Translations under genes and position numbers: made by a program
The notes under the pieces: model-generated
Told to the model about the DNA's origin: nothing
Seen by the model: the letters and a program-made list of their open reading frames with translations, nothing else
Database searches by the model: none
Source: Rhinopomastus cyanomelas
Taxonomy: Eukaryota; Chordata; Aves; Bucerotiformes; Rhinopomastidae
Assembly: GCA_013400115.1 (NCBI GenBank)
Contig: VXBP01010393.1
Coordinates: forward strand, 186,001-250,000
Length of the DNA stretch: 64,000 nt
Reading direction: 5' to 3'
Part shown: positions 11,471 to 25,034 of the stretch, piece by piece
How the letters are laid out: each line of letters starts with the position of its first letter
Numbering within the stretch: the first letter of the stretch is position 1

Positions 11471-13134
11471 CGGGGAGAGAGGATGAAAGCTCAGGCGGTC
11501 TCGCGGTGCTGCGGCAGGGCTGTTCTCTGGGCGCCCCAGCAGCGGCGCTGGGTATCAAAATAAACACTCTCTTCCACTTGAGGAAGCCCTGGGGTTTATC
11601 CTCCTGCTTTGTTTGGGGTGGGTTTTTCTTGCTGTGAAGTCAGTACAAAATCCTCCTGTCCCCGTGGACTCCTAAGCGCTGCCTGGGAGCCAGAGATGGC
11701 ACGGAGCTGCGGAGAAGAATTACCAAGTAGGTGCTGTGCAGAGGCGCCGCGTGGAGCTGCCCCAAGAACACCAGCCCGGCGGAGGAACGCGATCGCAGCC
11801 GAGCTACCCGCCCTCCAAAGCGCAAGCGGCTCGCTCAGCTGGGCTCTTACCACAGCAGTGCCCCACTTTTAGGGCCACAGCACAACTACCCTCCTCCCCC
11901 TTGTTCTGCTTCAACGCTGCCTCATCCTAACCCAGCTGGGATGGCCGCATCCGGCACTTTGGTGCTGGGGGATGTGGGCTCTTCGGGCCTGAGGCAGAGC
12001 CCAGCAGCTGCACCTCTTCCTGGACTTTACCAGGAGGAACTGAAGAGGGACTGAGCAGCGTGTGGGAAGCTGCCCAGAGCCCACCCAGCTGCGCTCACGT
12101 GAGCAGAGGAGGCCAGTCCAGCCCAGCTCACGCAGCTGGACGCCCCGAGATGCGCCTGAAGCTCTGAAGAAGGCATTTGTGAAGAGCTGGGACGATGCCC
12201 GTGTGCTGACCAAACCTTCACAGCCCAGAGCAGCTGCCTGCACCGCAGCTACAGGGCACTCCTGGCCTGCAGAAGAGCTTTATACGCTCGGTGCTGCTAA
12301 TGAGCCGAGTTGGGAACCAAGAGAATGGGAAGACAACAGAGAGAGGAGGACAGGGCTGAAAGCTAAAACTCTTTGAGGGGAGCTCACTGGGCAGTCAACA
12401 GACACAACCCTGCAATCGAGGAAAATGTGTTCTTGGTGCGAGCCTGAGCTTGGAAACGAAAACTCAGCACCTGGTGAGTGGGAAGCGGGGAAGCAGACAG
12501 GAGCAGGTCAGGTGGAAACGGTAACGTGCACAAAACTGACGCGAAGAGCTGTCGGATGGGAAGGGTCTGACTGCCTGGCAGACCCGTGTACGTGGGGAGC
12601 AATCAGGTGGGGAGGATCAGAGCTCCCCGCAACAGCGGCGCCACCGGGTTCTGTGCTCAAGAGAGCTGACGGGCGGCGAGTGCTGTCTTCTGGCAGGGAG
12701 CAGAGGGCAGGGCCTGAGCTGCAGAACAACCACCACCTTCCCAGTCTGCGGGCAGCCAGGAAGAGGTGAAACAGCCACAGTCAGGAACTACTGAATGTGG
12801 GAGCAGCTGTTGGTTTGGAATCTGGTCCTGGACGCTGGCAGAAAGCCAAGCGCTGATGCTGCGCCGCTGTCCGAGCAGCCGGCAGGTTTCTCGAAAGCTC
12901 AGGCAAAAACTGAGGCCGAACGAAGGGACGAAGGTAAAGTCCTGGCCAACAGAGCCTTCTAGGCAGCAGACTCTGTCAGAGAAACCCATCTGCGTTCCTT
13001 CGTGACACGGCAGCCAATGCGCTGTAAGGAAGGCGCTTGTGAGGACAAGCACCGGCCCAAGGTGCAGGCTGAGGCACCGGCCAGCTGGCAGGGCTGTGCC
13101 GCGGCCGCGGCGCCCTCATGGCACGGCCCTGCTT

Positions 13135-13245
13135 CCGGAGGGGGCTGCCAGGCACCACTGAGGATTTCTTTTTAATCAGCAAATTGTTAGCGTGGGCAGG
13201 CTCACTGCTGATAAAACATATGGGTGATTACTGGCCTGGCAGGAC
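13135..13245. promoter_or_regulatory. Candidate conserved non-coding element
   Basis: TTTTTAATCAGCAAATTG, GCTGATAAAACATATG and GGTGATTACTGG form an AT-rich, GATA/E-box/homeodomain-like cluster. Confidence 0.3.
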
Positions 13246-13959
13246 AGTGTCTAGCAAGGGAGAGCAGCTGAGGCCCGCGGTGCTCCGGGACCCAAACACG
13301 GGCGGTTTTAACAGGGCTGAGAACAAACTGGGTGTCGGGGCGCCGCGAGGACTGCTCCTGGAAAGCCCTGGGAGAGCACAGGGGGCAAAGCGAGGCACTG
13401 GGGTGTCCAGGCTGGTCCCTGGCAGGCAAAGCCAACACCACGAGGAGCAGGGCAGCGGATCTGCTCACGGAAAAGTCAACTACCCAGGGCTGAGCCCAGC
13501 ACTGGAGGCCTGTGCTCAGGTCTGGTGTTTGAGTCCCTAACAGGGACGTGCAGAGAGCACAGAAGGGAGCGAACAGGATCACTGGGGGCCAAGCTGCCCC
13601 CTGAGCTCCATCTCCTTAAGCGACAAGGAAGAGAGCTGACTTTAGCAAGGCATATAAACATCTTTATGGGAAGGAAGCACCGATGGTTAAGGGTTCTTTG
13701 TTTAACCAGCTGGGAGTCAAAGCTGAGAGACAGTGCGCAGGGGGTTCACAGCGGGGCCAGGCAGCCCTGGGCAGCGGCACTCGATGCCTCCCCACACCCT
13801 TAAACCCCACTTCTACAAAACCTGTCTTACCGGGACGCAGGTTCCTGCACACGGGACCACCCCAGCCCTGAGATGGGGCTCCTCTGTTTATCCTCACCGG
13901 TCCTGAGCAGCTGGTTTGGCCTGTGCAAAAGAGAAGCTGTTCTTTAGAAAGCAGACAGG

Positions 13960-14045
13960 AAAGGAGATGAAAGAGAGCGGAGTTAAAACGCAGATAAAGG
14001 CTTTGCAAGCAAATACCAATTAACCTTCCTCTTCTGAAAATCTGG
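13960..14045. promoter_or_regulatory. Candidate conserved non-coding element
   Basis: CGCAGATAAAGGCTTTGC and AGCAAATACCAATTAACC are adjacent in an AT-rich island. Confidence 0.25.
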
Positions 14046-15949
14046 CTTCCCAGAGCTCAGCCCCGTCGCACCAGGGAGGGGGAGCACCACGTGCCTGTGC
14101 TGCGGCACAGCTCTGCCGCGGATCGGTGCCGGCTGAGCGCCGCTTTGCACCGGCTCTGTCCGGGGAGCAGGGAGGGATGTCTCTGCCGTCACCGGCTGGG
14201 CCATGCCCTGCTCTGGGTGGTCAGAACCCAAGATGCAGGATCTGAGAGCCAAGAACTGGGGCCACAGGGCCAGAAGGAGCCAGTGGTGCGGGCCGAGGAC
14301 AGCGGGGGCTTGGCCGGGGCACGCAGCTCTGCCCTGGGGCAGTGCCTTGTTCTCAGCTCTGCCACGTGGCAGCTCCGACAAGCTGCACTTGTATTTCTGC
14401 ACCCGCCGAGTGAAAACATGCCCCAGTGGAGAGTAACGAGGCAGGGCCTGGTGGCACCTTCCCAGTGCACAGCCCCACCATTGCAGAGGACTTGTGCCAG
14501 GCAGAGAGGGCTGAGGGATGAAGAGACATGAAGAGCTGAAGGTGAAGATCCCCTGCACGAGCTGCAAGCAGGGTCAGCTCGCAGGGAAGGGGCTCTGCAG
14601 GCAGACAGGCACCAGGCTGGGCCATGGAACAGTGGGATGTGAGTGCTATGCCGGTGCGTCGCTGCTGGGACCCCAGTGTCAGTGTCAGGGCTCAGGCTGG
14701 CACCTCAGCACAGTGTGTGCTCCCTGCTCCCACCATCCCTGACCTACGTGCTGGGCACAGACAGACCTGCAGCCACATTCCCTCTGCCCCCGGCCCGGGA
14801 CGGTGGCGGCGGTGGGAGGAGCTGCCAGCACCCCTCAGCAGTGGGAATCTCATCAATATGGAGTGAAAAGGAGTTCAGTCAATAGGAGCAGCAGCTCCAG
14901 GGAGCAGCACGGCTGCTGGCAGAGCCCATTGCCATGGTACCTGTCAGCAGCTCCCGGCATTGTTCCACACGTCCTGCTGCTCCAAAAGGATCTTTTTTAA
15001 GCAGCCACATTTCAGACCCGAGCACTAAGATAACATCTTGGCACTCGTGGACCCAGTGACCTCGGGGTGTGGGTGGTGAATGCTACTGACAACATATTCC
15101 AGAGGAGAAACACAAACAAGTACTGACCAGCTGCTCCTCGCCGTCTGCTGCCGAGACTTCAGCTCAGTGCAGCTGGTTTCAGCAGTGAATGGATCCTCCT
15201 AACGCGGTTCCAGGCAGGCTGGGGAGACTCGTAACAACAGCAAAATCAGGTTGGGACTCCAAGAACACCAGTCTCCATCATCAGACCTTTCCCCACAGTG
15301 CTTTCATACCCACCAGGCTCCCCTACGCGCTGGGAAGATGCTGTGCTCGCCTGTGGGGTCACTGGGAACTTCAGCGAGAGCTTAGCTGGGCCCATAAGAG
15401 TTTTCCATCAGCTTCCGTGCTCCTTCTCCCAGTTACACCTTTGCCTGAGGCTGCCCCTGCAGCTGCTGGGCTCAGCCCCACTTGGGGCAGTGCGGGGAGG
15501 ACACGGGGCACGGAGCAGGGCCGCTGCAGCCAGCCCTTTCTGCTGCACTGGGGGCCGGGAACGGTCAGCTGAGGCCTGCAGGCAGCCCAGAGCCCCTCCA
15601 GCCCCAGTATCTCTCAGTGCAAGGGAGTGCCAATGGAAAAGACAGGGTTCCCATGGGAACGGAAAGTGCTGACATTTCCAAACTAAAAAAGGAAAGAAGC
15701 TGCAAAGTGTGTGCTCAGCAGGGCTGCACGGACACGGGCCTGGGGTCTGCAGCCTCGTCCCCTCTTCCGGGCTTGCAGGTAAGTTACTTCTGAGATGCTC
15801 TTGTCCAAACGCTGGCCCAGCTCGCAGCCCCCAGGACGGCAAAGGCTCTGCCTGTGGGGCCTGGAGGTTTTAATTCAGGCCAGTTCCCTGCAAGACTGAT
15901 TTCCCCGCAGGGGAGCATTGTGCAGCCTTTACCTGCACCACACTGAAGG

Positions 15950-16090
15950 AGACAAAGCGTCCACGCGAAACCCTGCTGAGGCATTCATCTCCCTCATGCA
16001 TAGTGATGGAGATAAATCAGGCAAATTAACCTGCCGTGCTGCTGCTGCTGAATTACCTGTCAGGGCAACGCCAAACGCACCCGCTGCATC
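15950..16090. promoter_or_regulatory. Candidate conserved non-coding element
   Basis: TGGAGATAAATCAGGCAAAT, TTAACCTGCC and GAATTACCTGTCAGGGC stand out from flanking GC-rich DNA. Confidence 0.3.
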
Positions 16091-17149
16091 GTAACTGAGC
16101 GGCCTGCAGCTGCCCGTCTTCGGCTCAGAGACGCCTCTCTTGCTGTCAGACCAAAGCAACAGGAGGGGTGGACGGTGACTCGAGGAGACGCTGGCATTGG
16201 GCGTTCCTTTCTCCAGCCAGCGGGCACGGCGCTGCCCTGGCTGCAGCCAGGCCCTAGGGGACTGCAGCCCAGGCTCCTCTCCACAGCACAAAGAGCTTCA
16301 CCACCCCAGAGCCACCAACACGTGTTGCGAGCTGCAGCAAAGCCGACGAAGAAGGCGGTCAGTGGCTCCTGCTCACCTGTCCGCAGCCACGACAGGAGGT
16401 TCGCAGGGCGGTGAGGATGCACCGAGGCACGGAGGAGAGGGCCTGAGAGCACCTGGGAAGCCACCTGAAGAGGGGAAGAGAAACCCAAAGGAATTACCAA
16501 GCGTTGCTGACAGAGTGGATAAAAACGATGAATGGCCCCACTTGGGAATATCAAATAGCACCAGTTGGTGCAAGCAGGGACCAGTCTGAGAGCGAGGGCT
16601 GTGCCACTGCCAGCTGCCAGGGTTTGCTGCAGGACCCAACGGCTCCCACCGCACGCAGCCACCTTCCCCATCAGAAAATCTGATCGCTGAGAAAAGCCGC
16701 CTCAAGTTCCCAGTGCCCAGAGCCGGATCTCCCACCACAAGGCAAATTAAGACCGACTCTTTGAGACTCGCAGCACAGTTAAAGCAAAGACACTGGCTCC
16801 TCTCCGGAGGCAGAAAGCCAAGAGCATCCTCGAGCTCGTACAGGTAAAAGAATGGATAAAGCCCTGGACGACAGTCCCTCAGACCCCGTGAGCAGCTGCA
16901 GAGCACAAGTGCTGCTGGTGCCTGCCACAGGCCCTTCAGGATCGGATCCAACCGCAGGGGCCGGCGAGGACAGCGACTGGTGCTGCTCAGAGAAGCTCTG
17001 CCTGAGCATGGGGACATCCTGCCCACCACCCCAACTGCTACACCCCTCTAGCACAACCTCCTCTGGAACGTTTCTGTCTCCCCTATTGGCACTAAGAAGC
17101 GAAGCATCGCTCTGGGAACAGCTACTGAGGGAAGCCCAAACCATTCCAC

Positions 17150-17280
17150 CGCTGAGAGAGGCATTTAAACCACCTACATTTTCATTAGGAGGAAATCATG
17201 AATTTTTAAGGAAATGCTTGAATTTCTCGCTGGGTAGAGCCGGTATCTCTAATCACGAGCACAATTCCCACAGGCTGCCC
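17150..17280. promoter_or_regulatory. Candidate conserved non-coding element
   Basis: GGCATTTAAACCACCTACAT, TTTTCATTAGGAGGAAATCA and TATCTCTAATCACG are clustered without repeat similarity. Confidence 0.25.
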
Positions 17281-18609
17281 GGCTCTGCTACAGCAGGAGA
17301 GACAAAGCCCTTCCGCGGAGCCTCGTGGGGCCGTGCAGGTCCATCAGCCTGCTGAGGCAGGAGGTGCTGCTGCACACGTGGTCCCCACCCAGCACTGTGG
17401 GAGAGGGCAGCTCCCTTCATCCCCGCCGCACAGAGAGCACCGAGTCCTCTGTGTCCTCAGCCCTTCCATACGCTCCAGCGCATGGTGCTGACTTCTCACC
17501 TTGGCCAGCGATGCTGGAGAGCCCTGGGAAGACCAGCTAAAATTTCCCAGGTGGAAGTGTGCCTGAGCTCCACGTGGGGGGCAGTGGGAAGGGCAGGAGC
17601 AGCAGGGAGGTGAAGGGCAGAGGGAGGGTGAGCGGAGCCCAGACAAGCCCTCCCAGCGCTCCTCCTGGTCCCTGGTGAAAGCCTGGCACTGGCAGACCAG
17701 CGAGGTTCAGCAGTCGCCTCTGCGGGGCCGAGATCCGATCTCCGCAGCGCAGCAGGCTGCGGCCGGAGCCCACGTCCACGCAGTCGCGAGTCTGCCCCTG
17801 CGCCGCCGCACGTGCAAACACCGTCGTTTTTAGCCGCGCGCTCTCACAGGCGGCTCAGGAACACTTCCACCCCTCCCCTGTGCCGGGACTGGAGACGCCC
17901 CACCGCTGTGCTGAGCGGGCAGATGAGCAGCGAGAGGTTTCCCAAGCAACAGCGGCCAGGTGAGAGCAGGAGCCCTCCTCCTCAGGCTCCTTGGCGCTGG
18001 ACCCTGCGCAGCCACCAATGCCGGCTCTGAAGCAGGAGGGACGATGAGGGAGCAAATTACTCATCCCGCTGCGTAGCCTGTGGGTGGCACTTGACGAGTG
18101 GCTGCTGCCAGGCAGGTCAGCACACCTCTAATTAGAACAGGGCCACTTACGCTGACTGCATCGCTCAGTGCCGAGGGGAGACGGGCAGCTCCACGCGCTC
18201 CTCGGCGCCGCAGAGCCTGCCTTGGAAACCAGCTCCTGCCGTGCTGCCGGCCCCCCCGAGCCCGCCTTCCCAGTCTGTCTCACTTCGTGACTGCTACATG
18301 ACAGCAGCGGGTTTACCGATGCCACGCAAAGCTGCTCCTGAAATAGGCACCGGAGGTGGGCGTGGGCATCCCCTCACTCCTGCGTCCACGCTCCCTGCGG
18401 GCACGAGCAGTCTGGGGGCTCTGCAGGCCCCCCTGAAAAGCCCGCTCAGCGTGACAGCCTCGTCCCCAGAGCACCCAGCCAGGCACCTGGTTTCTCTGCA
18501 GAACCAGAGGTGAGTCATGGGCTGGGCACCACCCCTCCTTCAGACTGACTCAGGGGCAGTGCCAGGCAGTCCTGCCCAGCCACCAGCCAGGGCTCACCTG
18601 GCCGGCCCT

Positions 18610-18835
18610 GACACTAAGGTCTCCCTGGAGCTTCTCTTCTCCTGCTTAACTCCCCCAACTCTCCCAGTCTGTCCCACAGCAGCTGGTCTCCCCTCAGAGC
18701 AGCATCTCTGGGGCCTCCTCTGGCCTCGCTCCAGCAGCTCCAGGTCCCTGCTGTGCTGAGGGGCCCAGAGCTGGACCCAGCCCTGATGGAGCAGCCCAGA
18801 TTGAGCAGAGGGGCTCAGTCCCCTCCCTGCTGCCC
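18610..18835 (-). repeat. CR1 LINE fragment, antisense
   Basis: AGGTCTCCCTGGAGCTTCTC, CCCAACTCTCCCAGTCTGTC, CTGCTGTGCTGAGGGGCCCA and GAGCTGGACCCAGCCCTGA match the reverse complement of the CR1 ORF2 end. Both ends are truncated. Confidence 0.8.
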
Positions 18836-20279
18836 ATGACGACAGTAACGGCAACGCCAGTCTGTCCACTGCCTGTCCATTGCTGGTAGCACCCCAACGA
18901 ACCCCACGGCAAAGATCTGCCCAATACATTTGGAGATAATACTTGACCCTGGCCAGTGCTGCCCAGAAGCAGGGGCTCCTGCCCTCACCTGCAGATGGTG
19001 CTCCTGGAGGGAAGCGCCCTGGCTGCATCTCTGGTTTGCGGTCACTGAACTACAAAGGGTCTGGTTCCACTGGCTGAGGCTAAAACCCCCTTCTGTTTCC
19101 AGAAAAACGCGGGGAGCTGTTTTCTGCTGTTGCAGGGAACAACTCAGGGGCCGAGTTCCCAATCTGGAGTCAGAGAAGCAAATCCTCTCCTCCTTAGGGA
19201 TGTCGATGTGCTGAAGGAAGACAATCTGTTCTTACCAAGGACAGCTTCCAACCACAGCACTACGAAGACATGCTGACAGACTCTGCTTATCACCAACGGT
19301 GTTTGCTCACAACTGCTCGTTCGTTCGGGGGGTGAAGACGCTGCAGTCTGTAGCAGGGGACAGGACCGTCGTAACAGCCTTTTGGCTTGAGCCCAACTCT
19401 CATCTGGGCTCTCCTGGGCCAACCCTGGGGGAGCCCCGTGGGAGTCTGTGGGGACGGCTGGGGTCACTCTGACCTAACACGGGCATAATCTCGGCTTGAA
19501 ATCTTGAGCTGTCTCACTTCAACCCATGTGTGCAGGCAGTGAGAGCGTGACCCGGGGTGTCACCTCCCCAGGTGCCAGGGGAAGGCAGGAAGGAAGCAGC
19601 TCATCTGTATTCACCAGGCTGCACCAGTAGCTGCATTAGGCTTAAAATGGCAGTGCCAGCCCCCAGCAGAACAATGTTCTCAGTGTGGGCACCCACCCCT
19701 CGCACGCTGCCGCAGTACCGTGAGCACAGCGAAAAGGAGGGGAGCCCTCACCACCAAAAGGCCCCCCTGCTGCAGCAGACACAAACAGGACCCAGGGCAA
19801 GGGCCGGGGCGGTTCTCCTGCAGGGGTTGAGCTGTGGGATGGACAGTGGCCCAGCTGCACTGCAGCACAGGGTGCACGGAGCAGTCTGACACCAGCGACG
19901 GGCTCTCCCACCGCTCCCTTCCTTCCACATTCCAGCCACCACTTGACCGACTCCCCTCCCAGTCTCCAGGTGCCCGTCTCAGCCTGTCTCCACCTCAGCG
20001 GCAAAAACAAGCGACGGGGTTACAGAAGTTCTCTGCACAACCTGTCCTTGAACTGCCATGGCTGCAAGTCTCAGCCAAAGCTCCTCACGGCAGAGACCAG
20101 GTGGCTCGGGCAGGCTCTCAGCACGACCCGAAAAACCCCCACACCTCCCGTCCGCAGCAGGAGGGCTCTGCTCTGGCCTGTACCGTGTGGGGAACACACA
20201 AGGGAGCTGCCCAGGTGTCAACAGGAGCACCTGTCCTGCTGGCCAAAGGCTGGCTGCCATGCTGAGGTCCTGCAAAAGA

Positions 20280-20415
20280 AGGAGTGGGGCCAGAGGAGGC
20301 TGCGGAGGTGATCACAGGGCTGGGACCCTTCTCTGTGAGGCCAGGCCCAGGAGGGACCGGACTAGAGAGCCTCGAGGTCCTTTCCAACCCCAGGCAGCCT
20401 GCGACTGCAGGATCA
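20280..20415 (+). repeat. CR1 LINE fragment with internal deletion, sense
   Basis: The 5' part (GGGCCAGAGGAGGCTGC...GATCACAGGGCTGG) jumps to the 3' tail (GGACCGGACTAGAGAGCC then GAGGTCCTTTCCAACCCC). The middle is missing. Confidence 0.7.
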
Positions 20416-20660
20416 CGTGCAGGCTGGGGCTGCTCGGCCACGCACCGCGCTCACTCTGATGCTCATCTGCTGGTGGGCCTCTGCCCAGGCTGTGAAAACA
20501 CACAGAGGCTAAAGCAGCCCTGTCTAAACATTAATGACAACTGAAGAGATCCCAGGAGAACGGGGTTGTCACCTCACCATTCATTCCTTTTGGACTTGCA
20601 GAATCCAAAATGACTGAAAATAGGGAAAGGATCAGGTTCCAGTGCAGCCAAACCCCTGTT

Positions 20661-21122
20661 ACAGAATCACAGAACATCAGCGATGGGAAGGGACCTCAAA
20701 GATCAGCCAGTCCCACCCCCTCACACAGTAGGATCCCCCAGATCCAGTCACACAGGAACATGGCCAGAAGGGTTGGAAACGTCTCCAGAGAAGGAGACTC
20801 CACAAACCCCCTGGGCAGCCCCTGCCAGGGCTCTGGCACCCTCCCTGGGAACAAGGTCCTTCTCACACTGATGTGGAACCTCCTCTGCTCCAGCTCCCAC
20901 CCGCTGCCCCTTGTCCTGTCACTGGGTGCCCCTGAGCAGAGCCTGGCTCCATCCTCCTCACACCCACCTTTTCCACATTGATCAACATCCGTGGGGTCCC
21001 CCCTCAGGCTCCTTTTTCCCAGCTCCAGAGCCCCAGCTCCCTCAGCCTCTCCTCAGCAGGGAGATGCTCCCCTCCCTTCATCGTCTCTGTGGCTCCGCGC
21101 TGGGCTCTCTCCAGCTCCTAAC
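20661..21122 (-). repeat. CR1 LINE copy, antisense, well preserved
   Basis: It begins with the reversed 3' end (CAGAATCACAGAACATCAG, GGGAAGGGACCTCAAAGATC). It continues through GTCTCCAGAGAAGGAGACTC, CTTGTCCTGTCACTGGGTGC and CCCAGCTCCCTCAGCCTCTC. It is very similar by eye to the copies at 28640, 39001, 43745 and 63537, so these belong to one subfamily that was active comparatively recently. Confidence 0.92.
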
Positions 21123-21454
21123 TTAGAAAACAAATCTATTAGGAGACGTTTCATGAAGAGCTCTCTGTTGGACCCCTCTGGCCACACGTGGCATCCTGTG
21201 GCAGACCACACCGCTTTCCTCATCAGCGAGGTCCCTGGGGAAGGCAGTCCCACCACAGCTGTGGGCTGAGCACGCGCGTCAGCAGCGGACACTCACAGAC
21301 CCACCACAGCGTAAGGTCACCCTGCTCAGCCGCTGCGTGACCCGAGAGCGCTGGGCGCCTGCGGACCACCAGCGGGGCTCGGCCCGAGCGTTGTTACTGG
21401 AGGCCTGTGGCCATGTCAGTCACACAGCAACTCACGAGTCCTGACTTCACTTGC

Positions 21455-21725
21455 CCCGAACCACTGCATGAATGTTTCATAACAAGGCAAACCCAAGGCA
21501 GGCGCTTCAAACTCCTCTACCCAAAATAGGCCGCGGAGCTCGAAGGGGTTATAAAAGCGATCCCACCCCTAACCCCAGCGTTCCGCTCCTCATAGTTTCA
21601 GCCTAATGACTTGTGCTATTTCAGAGCCCTTTTCAAGCGTGTCATCTGCCGTCTAACCAGTGACCTTTCCCTGATGCCCATCAGGCATCCCACAAATAGG
21701 TTACATCTGTTACTTCAAAAGCAAG
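21455..21725. promoter_or_regulatory. Candidate conserved non-coding element
   Basis: GTTTCATAACAAGG, CCAAAATAGG (CArG-like), GGTTATAAAAGCG, GCCTAATGACTTG and GGTTACATCTGTTAC occur in a repeat-free interval. The TATAAAA word could alternatively belong to a minor promoter. Confidence 0.3.
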
Positions 21726-24700
21726 ACGAGGCGTGGAGGCCAGCATCTCCCGGGGCTCTGCGCAGAGCAGCCTCATCTTCGCCGGGAGGCAGAGCACCCA
21801 GAGCCCGCACGGCCTCGCACGGGGGTCCCACCGAGGGGCCTCACGCTCCCCTGGGATTTCAAGGCCATCTTGGGCTGAGCAAGCCCACACAAGCACAGCG
21901 CTAGGGTTTTGCCTGCTTTAATCTCCAGGGTCCAGCTGTCTCATTCTCTAGCATCATCTTCTGTTCGCAGAGTGAAATCCTGGAGAAGACAAGAGTCGCA
22001 GCAAATAAACCACCCTGCTGGGAGTGAACGTGGCAGGGCTGTACGGAGAGATGGAGCTTCTCACCCAAACCAGACCTGCTCAGCAGCCCCCAGACCCAGC
22101 TCTGTCAGCCTCTTCTCTCCACACTCCTGTGACCCTGCACTGCCCCGCCAGCTGCACGGGAGCAGACTCGGCCAGCTCTCTCAAATGCTGGATGGGACCA
22201 CCTGCCCAGCACAGACAAAGGCTCAGGGACAGAGGCAGAGTGGTTCTCACTGTCACAGCGCCCCAGGCTGTCACTCCATGTCCTCAGTTAACCCACCTCC
22301 AGCCGCCACATTAACTCCTCCCTGAGCCAAGGGAAAAGGTCTGATGTTGACGATGACGTTCTGCTCCAGCTGTGCTCAGCAAAAGGAGACCCTGTGTTGG
22401 TAGCAGAGCCCCAGAGGTGCTCAAAACATACGGCCACCACCAGCTCCAGCCTTCAGTTCCCGCTGCGCGTGCTGGGGCTGGGGTCTGACAAGGTGGAAAC
22501 TCATCCAATGACCTCTGGGGCTTCAGATGCCCACTGGAAACAGCTTCTCCAGACTCCGGGAGCTGGTTTGTTTAACTTCCACAAGGAGAAAAACCTCTCG
22601 TAATCCAATGCTATGACTAAAATCCCCTTAAAGGCTGCCTCCTCTGACGTGAGCTGCAACCCAGCTCCGTGTGTCACTGCTCATCACTCTCCATATGCTT
22701 TGATGGCTGAAGCGCGCGTGGTCAGGAACAAGCCTGAGATGCCCTCTCACTCGTGAAGGTCTCTCTGTGAAGGGCTGTGACTGATTTCCCCCACTGTGAG
22801 GAGGGTTAGCTAGTGTGACACCCAGGACAAAGCACCCCGATGTCTTCTCAGGGAGCCTCCAAAGGGAACTCACACATCAGACCAGCAACAACAACCTAAC
22901 AGGAGCAGCCAGCGAGAGAAGCTGTGCGGTGCCCGTCATCTACAGGAATGACAGCAGTTACGAGGCCCGGGTTAATTCATCCCTGGGTTTTGCTGACTCT
23001 ATTCACCAGCATTAAAAGGCCACAAAAAACACACAAATAGATGCAAAATGGGAAGCAATTTTGTTCTCATTTTCCACAGGAGACTGGAAAACCCAGCTGC
23101 CTTCCCTCTGGAGACGAGCAGACCAATGTGCTTTTGCAATAGTCCTGTGTGTGGATGGGGAACTTCACAGTCTGTGTTTGCACCCCCCAGTCCCACGGGA
23201 GAGGGGCTGGGAAGGAGGGAAGTCTGTCTGATCAGACCCGAGGGAGCTCTGGGGCCCATCAGAGCTGAGGACCCCAGGAGTCCTCTGCTGGGTCTTGCTG
23301 AGGCGCAGGGCAGCTCTGTATTTCTGTGGATCTCCAAGTGGCTGGCTGAGCTGGTGCTGGCTCCTAAACCCCTCTGGCCGTGTGCTCAGGAGCCTTCCAA
23401 TGCCCTGACTCTGCCTCCACACCTGCCCACGGCTCCGAGGGGAGGCCAAGCCCAGTGCCAAGGCCCTGGCTTTGTCCGTCACAGCCCAGGACTGCTTGTT
23501 GGTGGAACCATGAAAGCGCGAGAGGCCGGGGCAAAGCCCGGGTGCAGAGCGCCAGCCGTCACGCACCCGGGCCCCACACACCATGCGGCGCTGCCAAACC
23601 TCATCACCGCCGCGTGACACGGCCGCTGCGTCTGGAAGGGCTTTCCGTGCAAAGCCCTGAGTCGACGTGCCCCTGTCTGCTCGAGAGACTCGCTGCTTTG
23701 ATGCACGCGGCGCTCCACGGCCCGGCCTCCACGGGGAGCTTTCAGAAGCAGCCAAGGCTTCAAGGGCAATGTTATCACAGCTGTAGGTTCCCTGCTCGGG
23801 TGCCAGAAGGGTTATGGACAGGGCAGGTGAGGCACCGCTCCGCTCCGGTTTAGCCTGGGCAGGACGTGCCCAAAGCCCGGTAGGTGGCTGCCACCACCTC
23901 TCTCCCCAGGGCCGTGTGCTCACCCACCACTGAAGCACCTTCCCGGAAGAGGGGAGATGTGGAACGCGTTCACTTGCCAGGAATGAAGTGAGCTCGGCTC
24001 CTCGCACGCCGGGCCCGTTAAAACCACCTCTTGCTGCTGCCAGAGCTTACACAGGAGATGTTTGCAGACACGCAGAGCAACTCGGAGCTCCCTGCAAAAT
24101 TCATGCCCTAACAAGTTCGGTTCCTGGAGAGCAGCAGCGGCCAGGTACGCGAGACGGAGCCAGGACAGGGAGGATGCACACAGTGGGGCAATCACCCAGG
24201 AGCTGCAGCAGGCAGGAGTTGCTCCTAGTCAGGTCTGGGTACCCTCACGTGTTCTGTGCAGGCTCGCTCCTGCAGCTCCCAGCGAACTCTGCCCCAGGGG
24301 AGCCAGTGCTCACTGAGGTGGTCGCTCCTGCGCGCTGAACAGCTGCCTGTTCGAGGCAGGGGTGAGCAAAGTCTAGCTGTCGGCAGCGTTTCACCCTGCA
24401 GATGGAGCCCGGGCTGCTGTGACACCCTGGCAGCTCAGCTTCAGCATCCATGGCAAGACCAGAGGCACCGGAATCTGCTCTCAAGGGCTCTCTGCAATTT
24501 AATCCAGCCTTGAGAAGAAATTAATTAAGGCACCTGCTTGCAAAGAGAAAGGCAAGTCCTACTGAGCGCCGAGTATCTCGAAGGAAGCGGCTGAGAGTGC
24601 CGGGGAGAAAGGTCAGCAATCCAGAGAAGAGCAGGACTAAAGGCACCCTCTTTCCAAAGCGTCTGTGCTCTGCCCTACGCAGTCCTCCTGCCCTCAGCAA

Positions 24701-25034
24701 GGCGAGCGGGCTCCTCTGTGCCCGCCCGGCCGCGAGGCACGAAAGCTCTCGGCGGGGCCTGCAGACGGACAGATGGTGACCGCAGAGCTTCGCTTCTTGG
24801 GAGAACTGGGCTAGGAATGTAGATCACTGTAACAGCAGCGGGCTGTTACACGACTCCTCTCTGGCCGCCTGCTGCTTGCTCCTTCCTCATCCCCAGCAGG
24901 ATCATGCCCCTGGGGGCTGCTCCTTGGCTGGAGACCCTCGAGCACTGCCCAGGACCACCCAGGCCATGGCTGATGGCAGTAGCGCAGGGCTTTGCCTGCA
25001 TGCAGCTGCACATCTTCACACGCCCTGAGCTCTA

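Larger units (their letters stand above)
11221..18605. other. Intergenic or intronic stretch without a gene
   Basis: No repeat or coding exon is recognised over 7.4 kb. Several short blocks rich in TAAT, GATA and E-box-like words stand out from the GC-rich background and are listed separately. Confidence 0.55.

Noticed and set aside
20911..21126. Recurrent small frame starting MSCHWVPLSRAW (also at 28779 and 43984 on the - strand)
   Set aside because: It recurs because it is the antisense translation of the same CR1 segment in three copies.
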